Shown here in pieces: positions 54,522 to 62,559 of a stretch of 64,000 nt of DNA; the stretch's first letter is position 1; each line of letters opens with the position of its first letter. The position numbers and the translations under genes are program-made. Under the pieces are notes generated by a model. It was not told the DNA's origin. It worked only from the letters and a program-made list of their open reading frames with translations, and searched no databases. The DNA comes from JAAYVZ01 sp035384965 (GTDB lineage Bacteria; Acidobacteriota; Thermoanaerobaculia; Thermoanaerobaculales; Thermoanaerobaculaceae): the NCBI GenBank assembly GCA_035384965.1, contig DAOOJE010000012.1, positions 40,140 to 104,139 on the forward strand. The letters run 5' to 3'.

Positions 54522-54550
54522 TTGACACGGGGGCTGGCCCCACCGAGACT
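54522..54550 (+). promoter_or_regulatory. candidate promoter for the kaiB-like/kinase pair
   Basis: TTGACA (54522-54527) is followed after 17 bases by GAGACT (54545-54550). Transcription would start near 54557, almost at the ATG 54559. Together with the lack of a ribosome binding site this suggests a leaderless mRNA. The -10 is a poor match, so confidence is modest. Confidence 0.4.
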
Positions 54551-54558
54551 GTGTTGGT

Positions 54559-54843
54559 ATGCACGAGGCAACGCACGGGGGGTGCGGCAGCGAGAAAGCT
54601 TGGTCGGTGTTCTTCGCGGGCAGGCCGCTGCGCCAGGCCGAGCGCCCTCTTCCGGGCCGGCATGGGATTGCCGTGGTGGACGTCATGGAAGAGTATCCCG
54701 TCGCCCTCGCGAACGGGATCCTCGTCGTGCCGACCCTGGTGGTCGACCGCCCCGGCACACGCGTCATCGTGGATTCGACGCGCGACGAGGCGACCGTGCT
54801 GGCCGCCCTCGGCCTCGCCGCCCGGGACGGGAGGCCGGGATGA
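54559..54843 (+). CDS. short KaiB-like thioredoxin-fold protein
   Basis: The protein has 94 residues and starts at ATG 54559 without a Shine-Dalgarno. VFFAGRPLRQAERPLP then HGIAVVDVMEEYPVAL and ANGILVVPTLVV match the KaiB pattern (first strand with a G turn, V-D-V-x-x-x-P-x-x-A, I-x-x-x-PTLV). The first helix between strands 1 and 2 appears shortened compared with canonical KaiB. Its TGA overlaps the ATG of the large PAS kinase (ATGA), recalling KaiB-like proteins that accompany KaiB/SasA-like kinases. No KaiC gene is present in the window. It probably binds or modulates the kinase. This is inferred. Confidence 0.7.
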   Translation: MHEATHGGCGSEKAWSVFFAGRPLRQAERPLPGRHGIAVVDVMEEYPVALANGILVVPTLVVDRPGTRVIVDSTRDEATVLAALGLAARDGRPG

Positions 54844-57800
54844 GCGACGGCAGGCCCTCCTACGAGGAACTGGAGCAGCGACTGGCCCGCGCCGAGGCGG
54901 CGCTGGAGGCGCTGCGCCGGGGTGAGGTCGATCGGGTCATTGGCCCCGAGGGGCCTCTGGCCGTGCGCTTGCAGTCGCTGGTGGAGGAGAACGAGCGCCT
55001 GGCGCGGTTGTGGCAGACCACCTTCGACGGTCTGGACGACGCCGTCTGGGTCGAGGACCGTGACGGCCGGATCGTACGCGCCAACCAGGCGGCGGGACGG
55101 CTGTTCGGGAAGAGCCCGGAGGAGCTGGTCGGTCAGCTTTGCTGGGAGGCCGTGCACGGCACCGGCGGTCCCGTCCCGCACTGCCCGATGCTGCGCGCCC
55201 GGCAGAGCCTGCGTCGGGAGACGATGGAGATGTCGATCGGGGTCCGCTGGTTCGAGGTGACGGCGAATCCGCTCCTCGATGAGCAGGCGCGTTTCGAGGG
55301 CGTCGTTCACGTCGTCAGCGAGACCACCCCGCGGAAGCGGGCGGAAGAAGCCTTGCAGCTCAGTGAAGAGCGCCTGCGTCTGGCCATGACCGTCGCCAAC
55401 GACGGGCTCTGGGACTGGGACCTCGCGACCGATGACGTGTATTTCGATCCCCGGTACTACCTCATGGCCGGCTACCAGGTGGATGAGTTTCCGCACCGGC
55501 TGCAGGAGTTCCAGCGGCGAGTCCACCCCGACGATCTCCCTCGCGTGATGGCCGAGGCGGAGCGCCACCTCGCCGGCCGAACGGACCGCTTCGAGGTCGA
55601 GTTCCGCTTTCGTAGGAAGGACGGCACCTACCTCTGGGTGCTGGGCAAGGGACAGATCACGGCGCGGGACCCTGGCGGCAAGCCGCTGCGCTTTGTCGGC
55701 ACCCACTCCGACATTACCGATCGGAAACTCGCCGAGGAGAAGCTCCGGCAAAGCGAGGAAACCTACCGGAACCTCTTTCAAAACGCCCAGGTGGGGCTGT
55801 TCCGCACTCGCATCGAGGACGGCAAGATCCTCGAGAGCAACGAACGACTGGCCCGCATGTTCGGCTACGGCAGCCGCGAGGAGTTGATCGCTCGATTTGC
55901 CACGAAGAAAAGCTACGTGGATCCCGGCACCCGGGAGCGGATGCTCGAGCGCCTCCGCCGCGACGGGTCCATCGAGAACTTCGAGGCGCGCCTTTACCGC
56001 AAGGACCGCTCGATCTTCTGGGCCCGCTACTCCGCCCGCATCTACCCGGAATGCGGGTGGATCGAGGGCGTGGTGGAAGACATCACCCAGCGGCGGGAAA
56101 CCGAGAAGGCGCTGCGGGAAAGCGAGGCTCGTTTTCGACGCCTGGCGGAAAACGCTCAGGACCTCATTTACCGCTACGAGTTCGTCCCGCAGCGCAGGTT
56201 CGCCTACGTGAGCCCGGCGGCCACCGCCATCACGGGGTTCACCCCGGAGGAGCACTACGCCGACCCCGATCTGGGCTTCAAGCTCATCCACCCCGACGAC
56301 CGCCACCTCCTGGAGGGGGTGGCGCGGGGCGGTGTGCCCTTTGACAGGCCCCTCCTCTTGCGCTGGTTCCACAAGGACGGATCCATCGTGTGGACCGAGC
56401 AGCGCAACGTTCCCGTCTACGACGAGCAAGGCAGGCTCGTGGCCATCGAGGGCATCGTTCGCGACGTGAGCGCCCGCAAGCAGGCGGAAGAGGAGCTGTG
56501 GCGCCTGCGCGAGCTGTACGAGAGCATCGTCCAGGACGTGACCGAAGGGCTCATCCTGACCGACGCCGAGGGGCGGATCACCTTCGCCAACCGCGCCCTG
56601 GCGGGCATGCTGGGCCACGCCGAGGAAGAGCTGGTGGGCCGATCGTGGCTGACGTTCGTGGCGCCCGAGCACCAGGCGGCGGCGCGCGAGGCCGAGGTGC
56701 GGCGGGCCGCGGGGGAGAGCCACCGTTACGAGCTCGAGCTCGAACGGCGCGACGGCAGCCGGGTCGCCGTCCTGTTGGGGGGGCGCCCTCGGTTCGATTC
56801 CGTCACTGGGCGCTTCGCCGGTACCCTGGCGGTGGTGACCGACCTCACCGAGCGCAAGCGGGCGGAGGAAGAACGGGCGAAGCTCCAGGAGCAACTGCTG
56901 CAGGCCCAGAAACTCGAGTCCATCGGCCGGCTGGCGGGGGGCGTGGCCCACGACTTCAACAACATGCTCAACGTGATCATGGGCTACGCCGACCTCATGC
57001 TCTACCAGCTCCACAAGGACGACCCCATGCGCAGGAAGGCCGAGGAGATCCTCAAAGCGGCGCGACGCTCGGCCGCCCTGACCCGGCAGCTGCTGGCCTT
57101 CAGCCGCAAGCAGACGCTCCAGCCGCAGGTTCTGGATCTCAACGACCACCTCCGCAATCTGGAGAAGATGCTTCGCCGGTTGATCGGCGAGGACATCGAG
57201 CTGTCGTTCGTGCTGGCGGACGGGCTGCCGCCCGTCCTGTTCGATCCCGGCCAGCTCGACCAGGTGGTCATCAACTTGGCGGTGAACGCCCGCGACGCCA
57301 TGCCGGAAGGCGGGCGTCTGCTCATCGAGACCACCCTTGCGCGGCGCGACGAGGACTACGCCGCCACGCATCCGGGCATGGAAGCGGGGAGCTACGTGCT
57401 GCTCGCCATCACCGACACCGGCTGCGGCATGGACCACCAGACGCTGGCGCGGGTGTTCGAGCCTTTCTTCACCACCAAGGAGCGGGGCAAGGGTACGGGC
57501 TTGGGCCTGTCCACGGTGTACGGCATCGTCAAGCAGTCCCATGGTCACATCTGGGCTTATTCGGAGCCCGGCCGGGGCACGACGTTCAAGATCTATCTGC
57601 CCCCCACCGAGGCGCAGCCTCAGGTCCCCGCCGCCGCGACGGCGTCCCCGGCGCCTTCAGGCGGCGAACACATCCTGGTGGTGGAGGACGACGACAGCTT
57701 GCGGCACCTGACCAAAGGGCTGCTGGAGCGGCTGGGCTACCGGGTCAGCGTGGCGGCCAACGGTGGGGAAGCGGTGCTACTGGTCGAGGAGCAGGGACTG

Positions 57801-58037
57801 CGCCCGGACCTGGTGCTCACCGACGTGGTCATGCCGAGCATGAACGGCAAGGAGCTGGTGGACCGCCTGCGGCTCCGCCACCCCCACCTCAAGGCGCTTT
57901 TCATGTCCGGCTACACCGACAACGCCATCGTCCACCACGGCGTGCTCGACCCCGGCAACCCGTTCATCCAGAAGCCTTTCACCATCGAGGAACTGGCTGC
58001 GAAGGTGCGGGCGGTGCTGGCCGGCGGCGGTCCCTAG
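54840..58037 (+). CDS. soluble hybrid histidine kinase with five PAS domains
   Basis: The protein has 1065 residues and starts at ATG 54840, coupled to the KaiB-like gene. The N-terminal coiled coil (YEELEQRLARAEAALEALRR) leads into five PAS domains: about 55-165, with GPVPHCPML; 170-300; 305-420; 430-555; and 560-680. HisKA with GGVAHDFNNMLN, HATPase (NLAVNARDAM, DTGCGM, GTGLGLS) and a C-terminal receiver (LVLTDVVMPSMNG) follow. HisKA and HATPase are closer to the common PAS/HK group (MGYADLML, AFSRKQTLQPQ) than to the other kinases of this island. The downstream effector is unknown. Confidence 0.93.
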   Translation: MSDGRPSYEELEQRLARAEAALEALRRGEVDRVIGPEGPLAVRLQSLVEENERLARLWQTTFDGLDDAVWVEDRDGRIVRANQAAGRLFGKSPEELVGQLCWEAVHGTGGPVPHCPMLRARQSLRRETMEMSIGVRWFEVTANPLLDEQARFEGVVHVVSETTPRKRAEEALQLSEERLRLAMTVANDGLWDWDLATDDVYFDPRYYLMAGYQVDEFPHRLQEFQRRVHPDDLPRVMAEAERHLAGRTDRFEVEFRFRRKDGTYLWVLGKGQITARDPGGKPLRFVGTHSDITDRKLAEEKLRQSEETYRNLFQNAQVGLFRTRIEDGKILESNERLARMFGYGSREELIARFATKKSYVDPGTRERMLERLRRDGSIENFEARLYRKDRSIFWARYSARIYPECGWIEGVVEDITQRRETEKALRESEARFRRLAENAQDLIYRYEFVPQRRFAYVSPAATAITGFTPEEHYADPDLGFKLIHPDDRHLLEGVARGGVPFDRPLLLRWFHKDGSIVWTEQRNVPVYDEQGRLVAIEGIVRDVSARKQAEEELWRLRELYESIVQDVTEGLILTDAEGRITFANRALAGMLGHAEEELVGRSWLTFVAPEHQAAAREAEVRRAAGESHRYELELERRDGSRVAVLLGGRPRFDSVTGRFAGTLAVVTDLTERKRAEEERAKLQEQLLQAQKLESIGRLAGGVAHDFNNMLNVIMGYADLMLYQLHKDDPMRRKAEEILKAARRSAALTRQLLAFSRKQTLQPQVLDLNDHLRNLEKMLRRLIGEDIELSFVLADGLPPVLFDPGQLDQVVINLAVNARDAMPEGGRLLIETTLARRDEDYAATHPGMEAGSYVLLAITDTGCGMDHQTLARVFEPFFTTKERGKGTGLGLSTVYGIVKQSHGHIWAYSEPGRGTTFKIYLPPTEAQPQVPAAATASPAPSGGEHILVVEDDDSLRHLTKGLLERLGYRVSVAANGGEAVLLVEEQGLRPDLVLTDVVMPSMNGKELVDRLRLRHPHLKALFMSGYTDNAIVHHGVLDPGNPFIQKPFTIEELAAKVRAVLAGGGP

Positions 58038-58546
58038 CCCGCAGCTCTCACCGGAGTCCTGCTGCGCGGCCGGGACCCCGGGTGCAAGCCACTCGGTGGT
58101 GGATCCGGTGTGCGGGAGCGAGTCGCGGCCAGCGGCGGCCAGCACGTCGAAATCGTCGAAAACGAGAGGTCGCGTCGGTACCCGGGCGACAGCTCCCCTG
58201 GCAGGGTGCTCTCGCGGGCCTGGCGAGCCCCGCTCACCACGACCACGGGCCTGACACGCAGGCGATCGCCGAGGCTGTCGGTCGCGAGCCTGAGGAAAGC
58301 ACCGGAACTCACATCGTGGATGGTCATCGTCCACATGGCAGATGACGAGACCCGCCGAGGCGCGTCGATCGTCACGAGGGCAGGAGCACGAAGAAAGCCG
58401 GCGCCGCTGCGGTGACCGCCCGCGGCGGCAGCGAGAGACTGGATGCCTGGACGTGCCGACGGCGAGCGACGGCGAGCCATGACGCACGCCCGCCCCTCGC
58501 AGCGGGGCGGGCGGGGTGGTGCTGATGCGAAGAATCGACGGGGTCG
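58038..58546. other. 509-base spacer without a supported gene
   Basis: Open frames on both strands here (for example 58034-58480 minus and 58110-58415 plus) have no recognisable domain, no ribosome binding site and Arg/Pro/Ser-rich composition. A GC-rich hairpin at 58488-58512 probably ends the OPT transporter transcript. The rest could be decayed coding sequence or the 3' region of the kinase transcript. I see nothing that decides. Confidence 0.55.
58488..58512 (-). terminator. GC-rich hairpin downstream of the OPT transporter gene
   Basis: A perfect 9-bp stem (GCCCGCCCC / GGGGCGGGC) with a 7-base loop lies 34 bases beyond the transporter stop. There is no T-tract. Because the kinase gene converges from the other side it may serve both transcripts. 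Confidence 0.5.
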
Positions 58547-60595
58547 CTACATCACTGCCGTTGGGGGTGCGGGCTCGTCGGCGGCTCCGGCCTTGCGCAG
58601 CGGGACCGCGATGAGGTACCAGATGAGGAAGGCGGCCACCGGCAAGGCGAGCCACGGGGCCACGGAGGCGAGCTGCGGCACGTTCCAGAAGGCGTGCTCG
58701 GAGCGCAGGCCGACGACCGCGGCGACGAACAGCCCCATGAGCGCCTCGCCCGCGATGAGGCCGGAGGCGGCCAGCACGCCAGCGTTCTCGACGCGGGCCT
58801 TCTGCGCCTCGTTGTAGCCCCGCTTGTCGCGGATCTTGTCCATGATGCCGCGCACCACGCCGCCCACGAAGATCGCGAACGTGGTCTCGAGCGGCAGGTA
58901 CATCCCGACCGAAAACAGCATCGGGCTCTTGACCCGCACGAGGATGAGGGAGATGCCCATCGCGATGCCGACCAGCACGAGAGGCCACGCCATCTCGCCC
59001 CCGACGATCCCTTGCGAGAGCGCCGCCATCAAGCCGGCCTGGGGCGCCGGGTAGGTCCGGCCGCCGAACCCGCCGGCTTCCCCGAACTGCGCCACGTCCG
59101 AGGTGTACATCATATAGAGCGGGAAGAACATCACGAGGCCTGCAACGACCACGCCGATGATGTCGCCGACCTGCATCTTCCAGGGCGTGCCGCCGAGGAT
59201 GTGCCCGACCTTGAGGTCCTGCAGCATCTCGCCGGCGACCGCCGCCGAGACGCAGCCGATCGCCGCCACCGCGAGCACGGCCGCGACACCCTCGGTGCCC
59301 TTGGCGCCGATGATGACCATGGTGAGCGCCGCCACGATCGTGGTGGCGAGCGTCAGGCCCGACAGCGGGTTGTTGGAGGAGCCGATGGTGCCCACGAGGT
59401 TGCCGGAGACGGCGGCGAAGAAGAAGCCGGTGATGACCATGACGAGAGCGGCCACGGCGGCCGGCACGAAGGCGCCGGTGAACAGGTAGTACACCGCCAC
59501 CATCGCGCAGACGATGGCCAGGATCCCGAGCAGCACGGCCTTGAAGGAAAGGTCGAGCTCGGTGCGCTCGGTGGGCGCCTCGGCCACGGCCGACTTCTTG
59601 ACGTCGGCGATCGAGCGCTTCAGGCCGGCGGCGAGCCGCGCCCGCATGCGGTACAGCGTGTAGCAGGCGCCGACGAGCATGCCGCCGACGGCGATCGGGC
59701 GGACCACGAAGCGGTAGAGGTGGCCGACGAGACCGGCCCAGTTCTGGACGCCGTCGGCGCTCGTGTAGTCGGCGATCATCGACGGGCCGAGGAAGAAGAT
59801 CAGCAGCGGGACGAACAGCCCCCAGGCCAGGAGGCCGCCGGCGAAGTTGAGGGCGCCCAGCTCGGGGCCGATGATGAAGCCGACGCCGAGGTACGCCGGC
59901 GTCACGGCGGGCGCCGAAAACGTCGACACCCCGCCGACCGTGATCTTCCTGGCGTCGCCGGTCAGCCCCAGGCGCACGAAGCCGTCCTTCAGCTTCCCGA
60001 CGGCGATATGGAAGTCGTTCGAAGAGCGAAAGATCCCCAGCGCATCCAGGCACCGCACGACGGCCCCCACGCCCATGGCGCGGAAGAGCTGGAGCGCCGC
60101 CTCGGCGCCCTTTTGCCCCGCCTTGTGGATTTCGGAGGCGGCTACCGACTCGGGGAACGGCAGCGAGGGATCCTCGACCATGACCCGGCGCAGGACGGTC
60201 ACGAACATGATCCCCAGGATGCCGCCGAGGACCATGAGCGCCGAGGCCAGCAGGTACTCGCGGACCATGTGCTCGCGGTCGAAGTGCCAGAGCTGCAGGA
60301 TCACGAACGCCGGGATCGTGAAGATCGCGCCGGCCGCGACGGACTCACCGATGGAGCCGACGGTTCGGGCGAAGTTCTCCTCGAGGATCGAGCCGCGGCC
60401 GATGCGCAGCAGCGCCATGCCGATGACGGCCGCCGGGTACGTCGCGGCGATCGTCATGCCGGCGCGCAGGCCCAGGTAGGCGTTGGCCGCTCCCAGGACC
60501 ACGCACATGCCGAGACCGATGAGGAGCGCCCGCAGCGTGAACTCCGACTGGGTCACGTGGGCGGGCACGAAGGGGGTGAACTTCCTTTCGCTCAT
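58547..60595 (-). CDS. OPT-family oligopeptide transporter
   Basis: The protein has 682 residues from ATG 60595 with GGAGGTGG upstream. A GTG at 60604 would destroy that site. About 14-16 hydrophobic helices span the whole protein. Family features include TLRALLIGLGMCVVLGAANA, YLGLRAGMTIAATYPAAVIG, SVAASEIHKAG, GAVVRCLDALG and SGNLVGTIGSSNNPLSG. OPT proteins move peptides or metal-chelator complexes into the cell by proton coupling. The substrate cannot be assigned. It is a single-gene unit between the kinase island and the trmD operon, with the spacer 60596-60696 separating it from trmD. Confidence 0.93.
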   Translation of the reverse strand: MSERKFTPFVPAHVTQSEFTLRALLIGLGMCVVLGAANAYLGLRAGMTIAATYPAAVIGMALLRIGRGSILEENFARTVGSIGESVAAGAIFTIPAFVILQLWHFDREHMVREYLLASALMVLGGILGIMFVTVLRRVMVEDPSLPFPESVAASEIHKAGQKGAEAALQLFRAMGVGAVVRCLDALGIFRSSNDFHIAVGKLKDGFVRLGLTGDARKITVGGVSTFSAPAVTPAYLGVGFIIGPELGALNFAGGLLAWGLFVPLLIFFLGPSMIADYTSADGVQNWAGLVGHLYRFVVRPIAVGGMLVGACYTLYRMRARLAAGLKRSIADVKKSAVAEAPTERTELDLSFKAVLLGILAIVCAMVAVYYLFTGAFVPAAVAALVMVITGFFFAAVSGNLVGTIGSSNNPLSGLTLATTIVAALTMVIIGAKGTEGVAAVLAVAAIGCVSAAVAGEMLQDLKVGHILGGTPWKMQVGDIIGVVVAGLVMFFPLYMMYTSDVAQFGEAGGFGGRTYPAPQAGLMAALSQGIVGGEMAWPLVLVGIAMGISLILVRVKSPMLFSVGMYLPLETTFAIFVGGVVRGIMDKIRDKRGYNEAQKARVENAGVLAASGLIAGEALMGLFVAAVVGLRSEHAFWNVPQLASVAPWLALPVAAFLIWYLIAVPLRKAGAADEPAPPTAVM

Positions 60596-60696
60596 GAACG
60601 CCACCTCCTGCCTTTTCTCGCCGCCGCCCGAAGACCTTGCGACGGGGAATCGTGGGAGGCATTGTGCGGTCCGCCTCTTGTGTGGTCAAGCCCGAG

Positions 60697-61467
60697 TCAG
60701 CCCGGATCAGGCGGCTGCCAGTCGATGCCCTCGCGCGCCGCCACCTCGGCCGCCAGCCGGCGGACCTCGCCGGGCAGTCGCCGCCAGTTGGCGCGCAGCA
60801 GGTCCGGGCGCCGCCGGAGGGTGAGCCGCACCGCCTGCTCGAGGCGCCAGCGCCGGATGCGCTCATGGTGGCCCGAGGTCAGGACTTCCGGGACCTCCCT
60901 GCCTTCGAACGTCGGCGGTCTCGTGTAGACGGGATGGTCGAGCAGGCACGAGGTGAAGGAGTCGGCGGCCACCGAGCCGGCGTCCCCGACCACCCCCGGC
61001 AAGTGCCGCGCCACCGCGTCCACGATGGCCAGGGCGGCCAGCTCCCCGCCGGAGAGGACGAAGTCGCCGAGCGAGATCTCGTCGGCCTGCAGGAGTTCGT
61101 GGGCCCGCTCGTCGATGCCCTCGTACCGCCCGCACACCACGACCAGCCGGCCCGCGCCGGCGAGTTCCTGCGCGACGGCATCGTCGAAGCGCCGCCCGCG
61201 GGGGGTGGGGAGCACGACGCGGCAGTCGCCCTGGGCAGCTACGAGGAGCTCGCGCACGGCCGGCACGACCACAGAAGCCATCACCACCATCCCGGGTCCG
61301 CCGCCGTACGGCTCGTCGTCCACCTGGCCGTATCGATTGATCGCCCAGCGCCGGAGGTCGTGGACGCGAAGGTCGAGCGTGCCTCGCGCCGCCGCTCGCC
61401 CCAGCACGCCCACCGCCAGGTAGGCCTCCACCGGAGCGGGGAAAAGCGTCAGGATGTCACAGCGCAT
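60697..61467 (-). CDS. trmD: tRNA (guanine-N1-)-methyltransferase
   Basis: The protein has 256 residues and starts at ATG 61467, overlapping rimM by 11 bases. TrmD methylates G37 of tRNAs with SAM and prevents frameshifting. The trefoil-knot motifs are present: MRCDILTLFPAPVEAYL, DDEPYGGGPGMVVM, VVVCGRYEGIDERA, EISLGDFVLSGGELAA and GHHERIRRWR. It is the last gene of the ffh-rpsP-khpA-rimM-trmD operon. The usual rplS does not follow. Instead the next gene downstream is the OPT transporter. Confidence 0.97.
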   Translation of the reverse strand: MRCDILTLFPAPVEAYLAVGVLGRAAARGTLDLRVHDLRRWAINRYGQVDDEPYGGGPGMVVMASVVVPAVRELLVAAQGDCRVVLPTPRGRRFDDAVAQELAGAGRLVVVCGRYEGIDERAHELLQADEISLGDFVLSGGELAALAIVDAVARHLPGVVGDAGSVAADSFTSCLLDHPVYTRPPTFEGREVPEVLTSGHHERIRRWRLEQAVRLTLRRRPDLLRANWRRLPGEVRRLAAEVAAREGIDWQPPDPG

Positions 61468-61987
61468 CGCCGTCGAACAGGCCGGATGGGGGATCCAGGA
61501 CGATCCGCCGGGTCTCCAAATCGACCCTCACCACGATCGGGCTCACGAACGGGACGAGCACTTCGCCGCCGGCTTCGGTCCGCGCCGCCAGCAGCATCTG
61601 CGCTCCTGGGACGAGTGCCTGCACGGTGCCGAGCTCGCGCCCGTCCTCACGGCAGCAGATGCACCCCACCAGCTCGTGCTCGTAGTAGAAGGTCGGAGGC
61701 CGCTCCGAGGGCTGCAGCTCCGGCAGGAACAGCCACCAGCCCCGCAGCTCGTCGGCCTCCTCGCGCCGCCGCACGCCCTCCAGAGCGACCAGCCACGCGC
61801 CCTTGTGCCAGCGGACCGTGAGGACCTTGCGGAAGAGCGCCGGGGCGTCGCTGCCGAGCCCGACCTCGACGCCTGGCTGGAGGCGATCCGGGAAGTCGGT
61901 GACGACCTCGACCGCCAGCTCCCCGTGGACGCCGTGCGGCTTGCTGACACGCCCCACTGCCAGCCACAGGGGGGCGGGATCGGACAC
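61457..61987 (-). CDS. rimM: 16S rRNA processing/ribosome maturation factor RimM
   Basis: The protein has 176 residues and starts at GTG 61987, 3 bases after the khpA stop. The N-terminal RimM barrel has LAVGRVSKPHGVHGELAVE (split LAVGRVSKPHG, VHGELAVE), and the C-terminal PRC-type barrel has YYEHELVGC, LGTVQALVP and VLVPFVSPIVVRVD. It assists 30S head assembly with S19. The order and overlaps with rpsP, khpA and trmD are typical of bacteria. Confidence 0.95.
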   Translation of the reverse strand: MSDPAPLWLAVGRVSKPHGVHGELAVEVVTDFPDRLQPGVEVGLGSDAPALFRKVLTVRWHKGAWLVALEGVRRREEADELRGWWLFLPELQPSERPPTFYYEHELVGCICCREDGRELGTVQALVPGAQMLLAARTEAGGEVLVPFVSPIVVRVDLETRRIVLDPPSGLFDGDAL

Positions 61988-61990
61988 GCC

Positions 61991-62221
61991 TCACTCCAGG
62001 ATTTCGAGCTCGAGGCGCTTGTGGGCCTTCATGCCGGCTGCGGCCAAAAGCGTCCGGATCGCGCGGGCGGTCTTGCCCTGCTTGCCGATCACCTTGCCCA
62101 GGTCCTCGGGCGCCACCCGCAGCTCCAGCAACGTGGTCTTCTCGCCGCGCACCTCGGTGACCCGCACGGCCTCGGGCCGGTCCACGAGCGCCCGGGCGAT
62201 CTGCTCGACCAGCTCTTTCAT
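61991..62221 (-). CDS. khpA: KH-domain RNA-binding protein
   Basis: The protein has 76 residues, the usual size, and starts at ATG 62221. It is a single KH domain with the GKxGKT loop in VIGKQGKTARAIRTLL and an N-terminal helix typical of the YlqC/KhpA group (LVEQIARALVDRPEAV). KhpA binds RNA, often with KhpB/EloR, and influences cell shape and translation. It lies between rpsP and rimM as in many bacteria. Confidence 0.95.
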   Translation of the reverse strand: MKELVEQIARALVDRPEAVRVTEVRGEKTTLLELRVAPEDLGKVIGKQGKTARAIRTLLAAAGMKAHKRLELEILE

Positions 62222-62252
62222 GCTCGCCTCCAGGTCACACCCCGAAGCCGGC

Positions 62253-62489
62253 CTAGTTGGCCGACTGACTCACCAGACTGGCCACGGTCTCGGACATCTG
62301 CGCCCCGCGCCCGAGCCAGTACGCGATGCGCTCGCGGTCGAGGGTGACCTCGGCGGGGTTGGATCGGGGGTTGTAGAAGCCGACCTCTTCCAACACCGCG
62401 GCGGTCGGCGTCCGGCGACCGTCGGAGACCACCACCCGGTACACGGGACGGCGGTTCGAGCCCATGCGCCGCAGTCGAATCATCAGCAT
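62253..62489 (-). CDS. rpsP: 30S ribosomal protein S16
   Basis: The protein has 78 residues. The start is ATG 62489, with AAGGAG eight bases upstream. MIRLRRMGSNRRPVYRVVV, DGRRTP and IEEVGFYNPRSNP-type signature (here LEEVGFYNPRSNP) followed by DRERIAYWLGRGAQMSETV define S16. A second ATG at 62483 is possible, but the MLMIRL start matches the family's MxxIRL better. It is the second gene of the operon, with an 8-bp hairpin in the leader next to its ribosome binding site. Confidence 0.97.
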   Translation of the reverse strand: MLMIRLRRMGSNRRPVYRVVVSDGRRTPTAAVLEEVGFYNPRSNPAEVTLDRERIAYWLGRGAQMSETVASLVSQSAN

Positions 62490-62509
62490 CAGACACTCTC
62501 CTTCGTCAT

Positions 62510-62528
62510 TTCGCGGCTGCGCCGCGAA
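62510..62528 (-). promoter_or_regulatory. hairpin in the ffh-rpsP spacer
   Basis: A perfect inverted repeat TTCGCGGC / GCCGCGAA with a 3-base loop lies in the 70-base spacer, about 12 bases before the rpsP ribosome binding site. It lacks a T-tract. It may be an attenuator, a processing site or an S16 autoregulatory element. Confidence 0.4.
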
Positions 62529-62559
62529 GGATGAATTCTACCAGAGTCCGGCCGCACGT

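Noticed and set aside
51759..54839. A giant rightward open frame running from 51759 into the five-PAS kinase (2092 codons in total)
   Set aside because: The first 1027 codons are antisense to the REC-PAS3 kinase gene and translate to His/Arg/Pro-rich sequence. The real gene starts at 54840 with the KaiB-like overlap.
58034..58480. A leftward 148-codon frame in the spacer downstream of the five-PAS kinase
   Set aside because: No ribosome binding site, no recognisable domain, and Ser/Arg/Pro-rich composition. It is reported only as a gene-free spacer.
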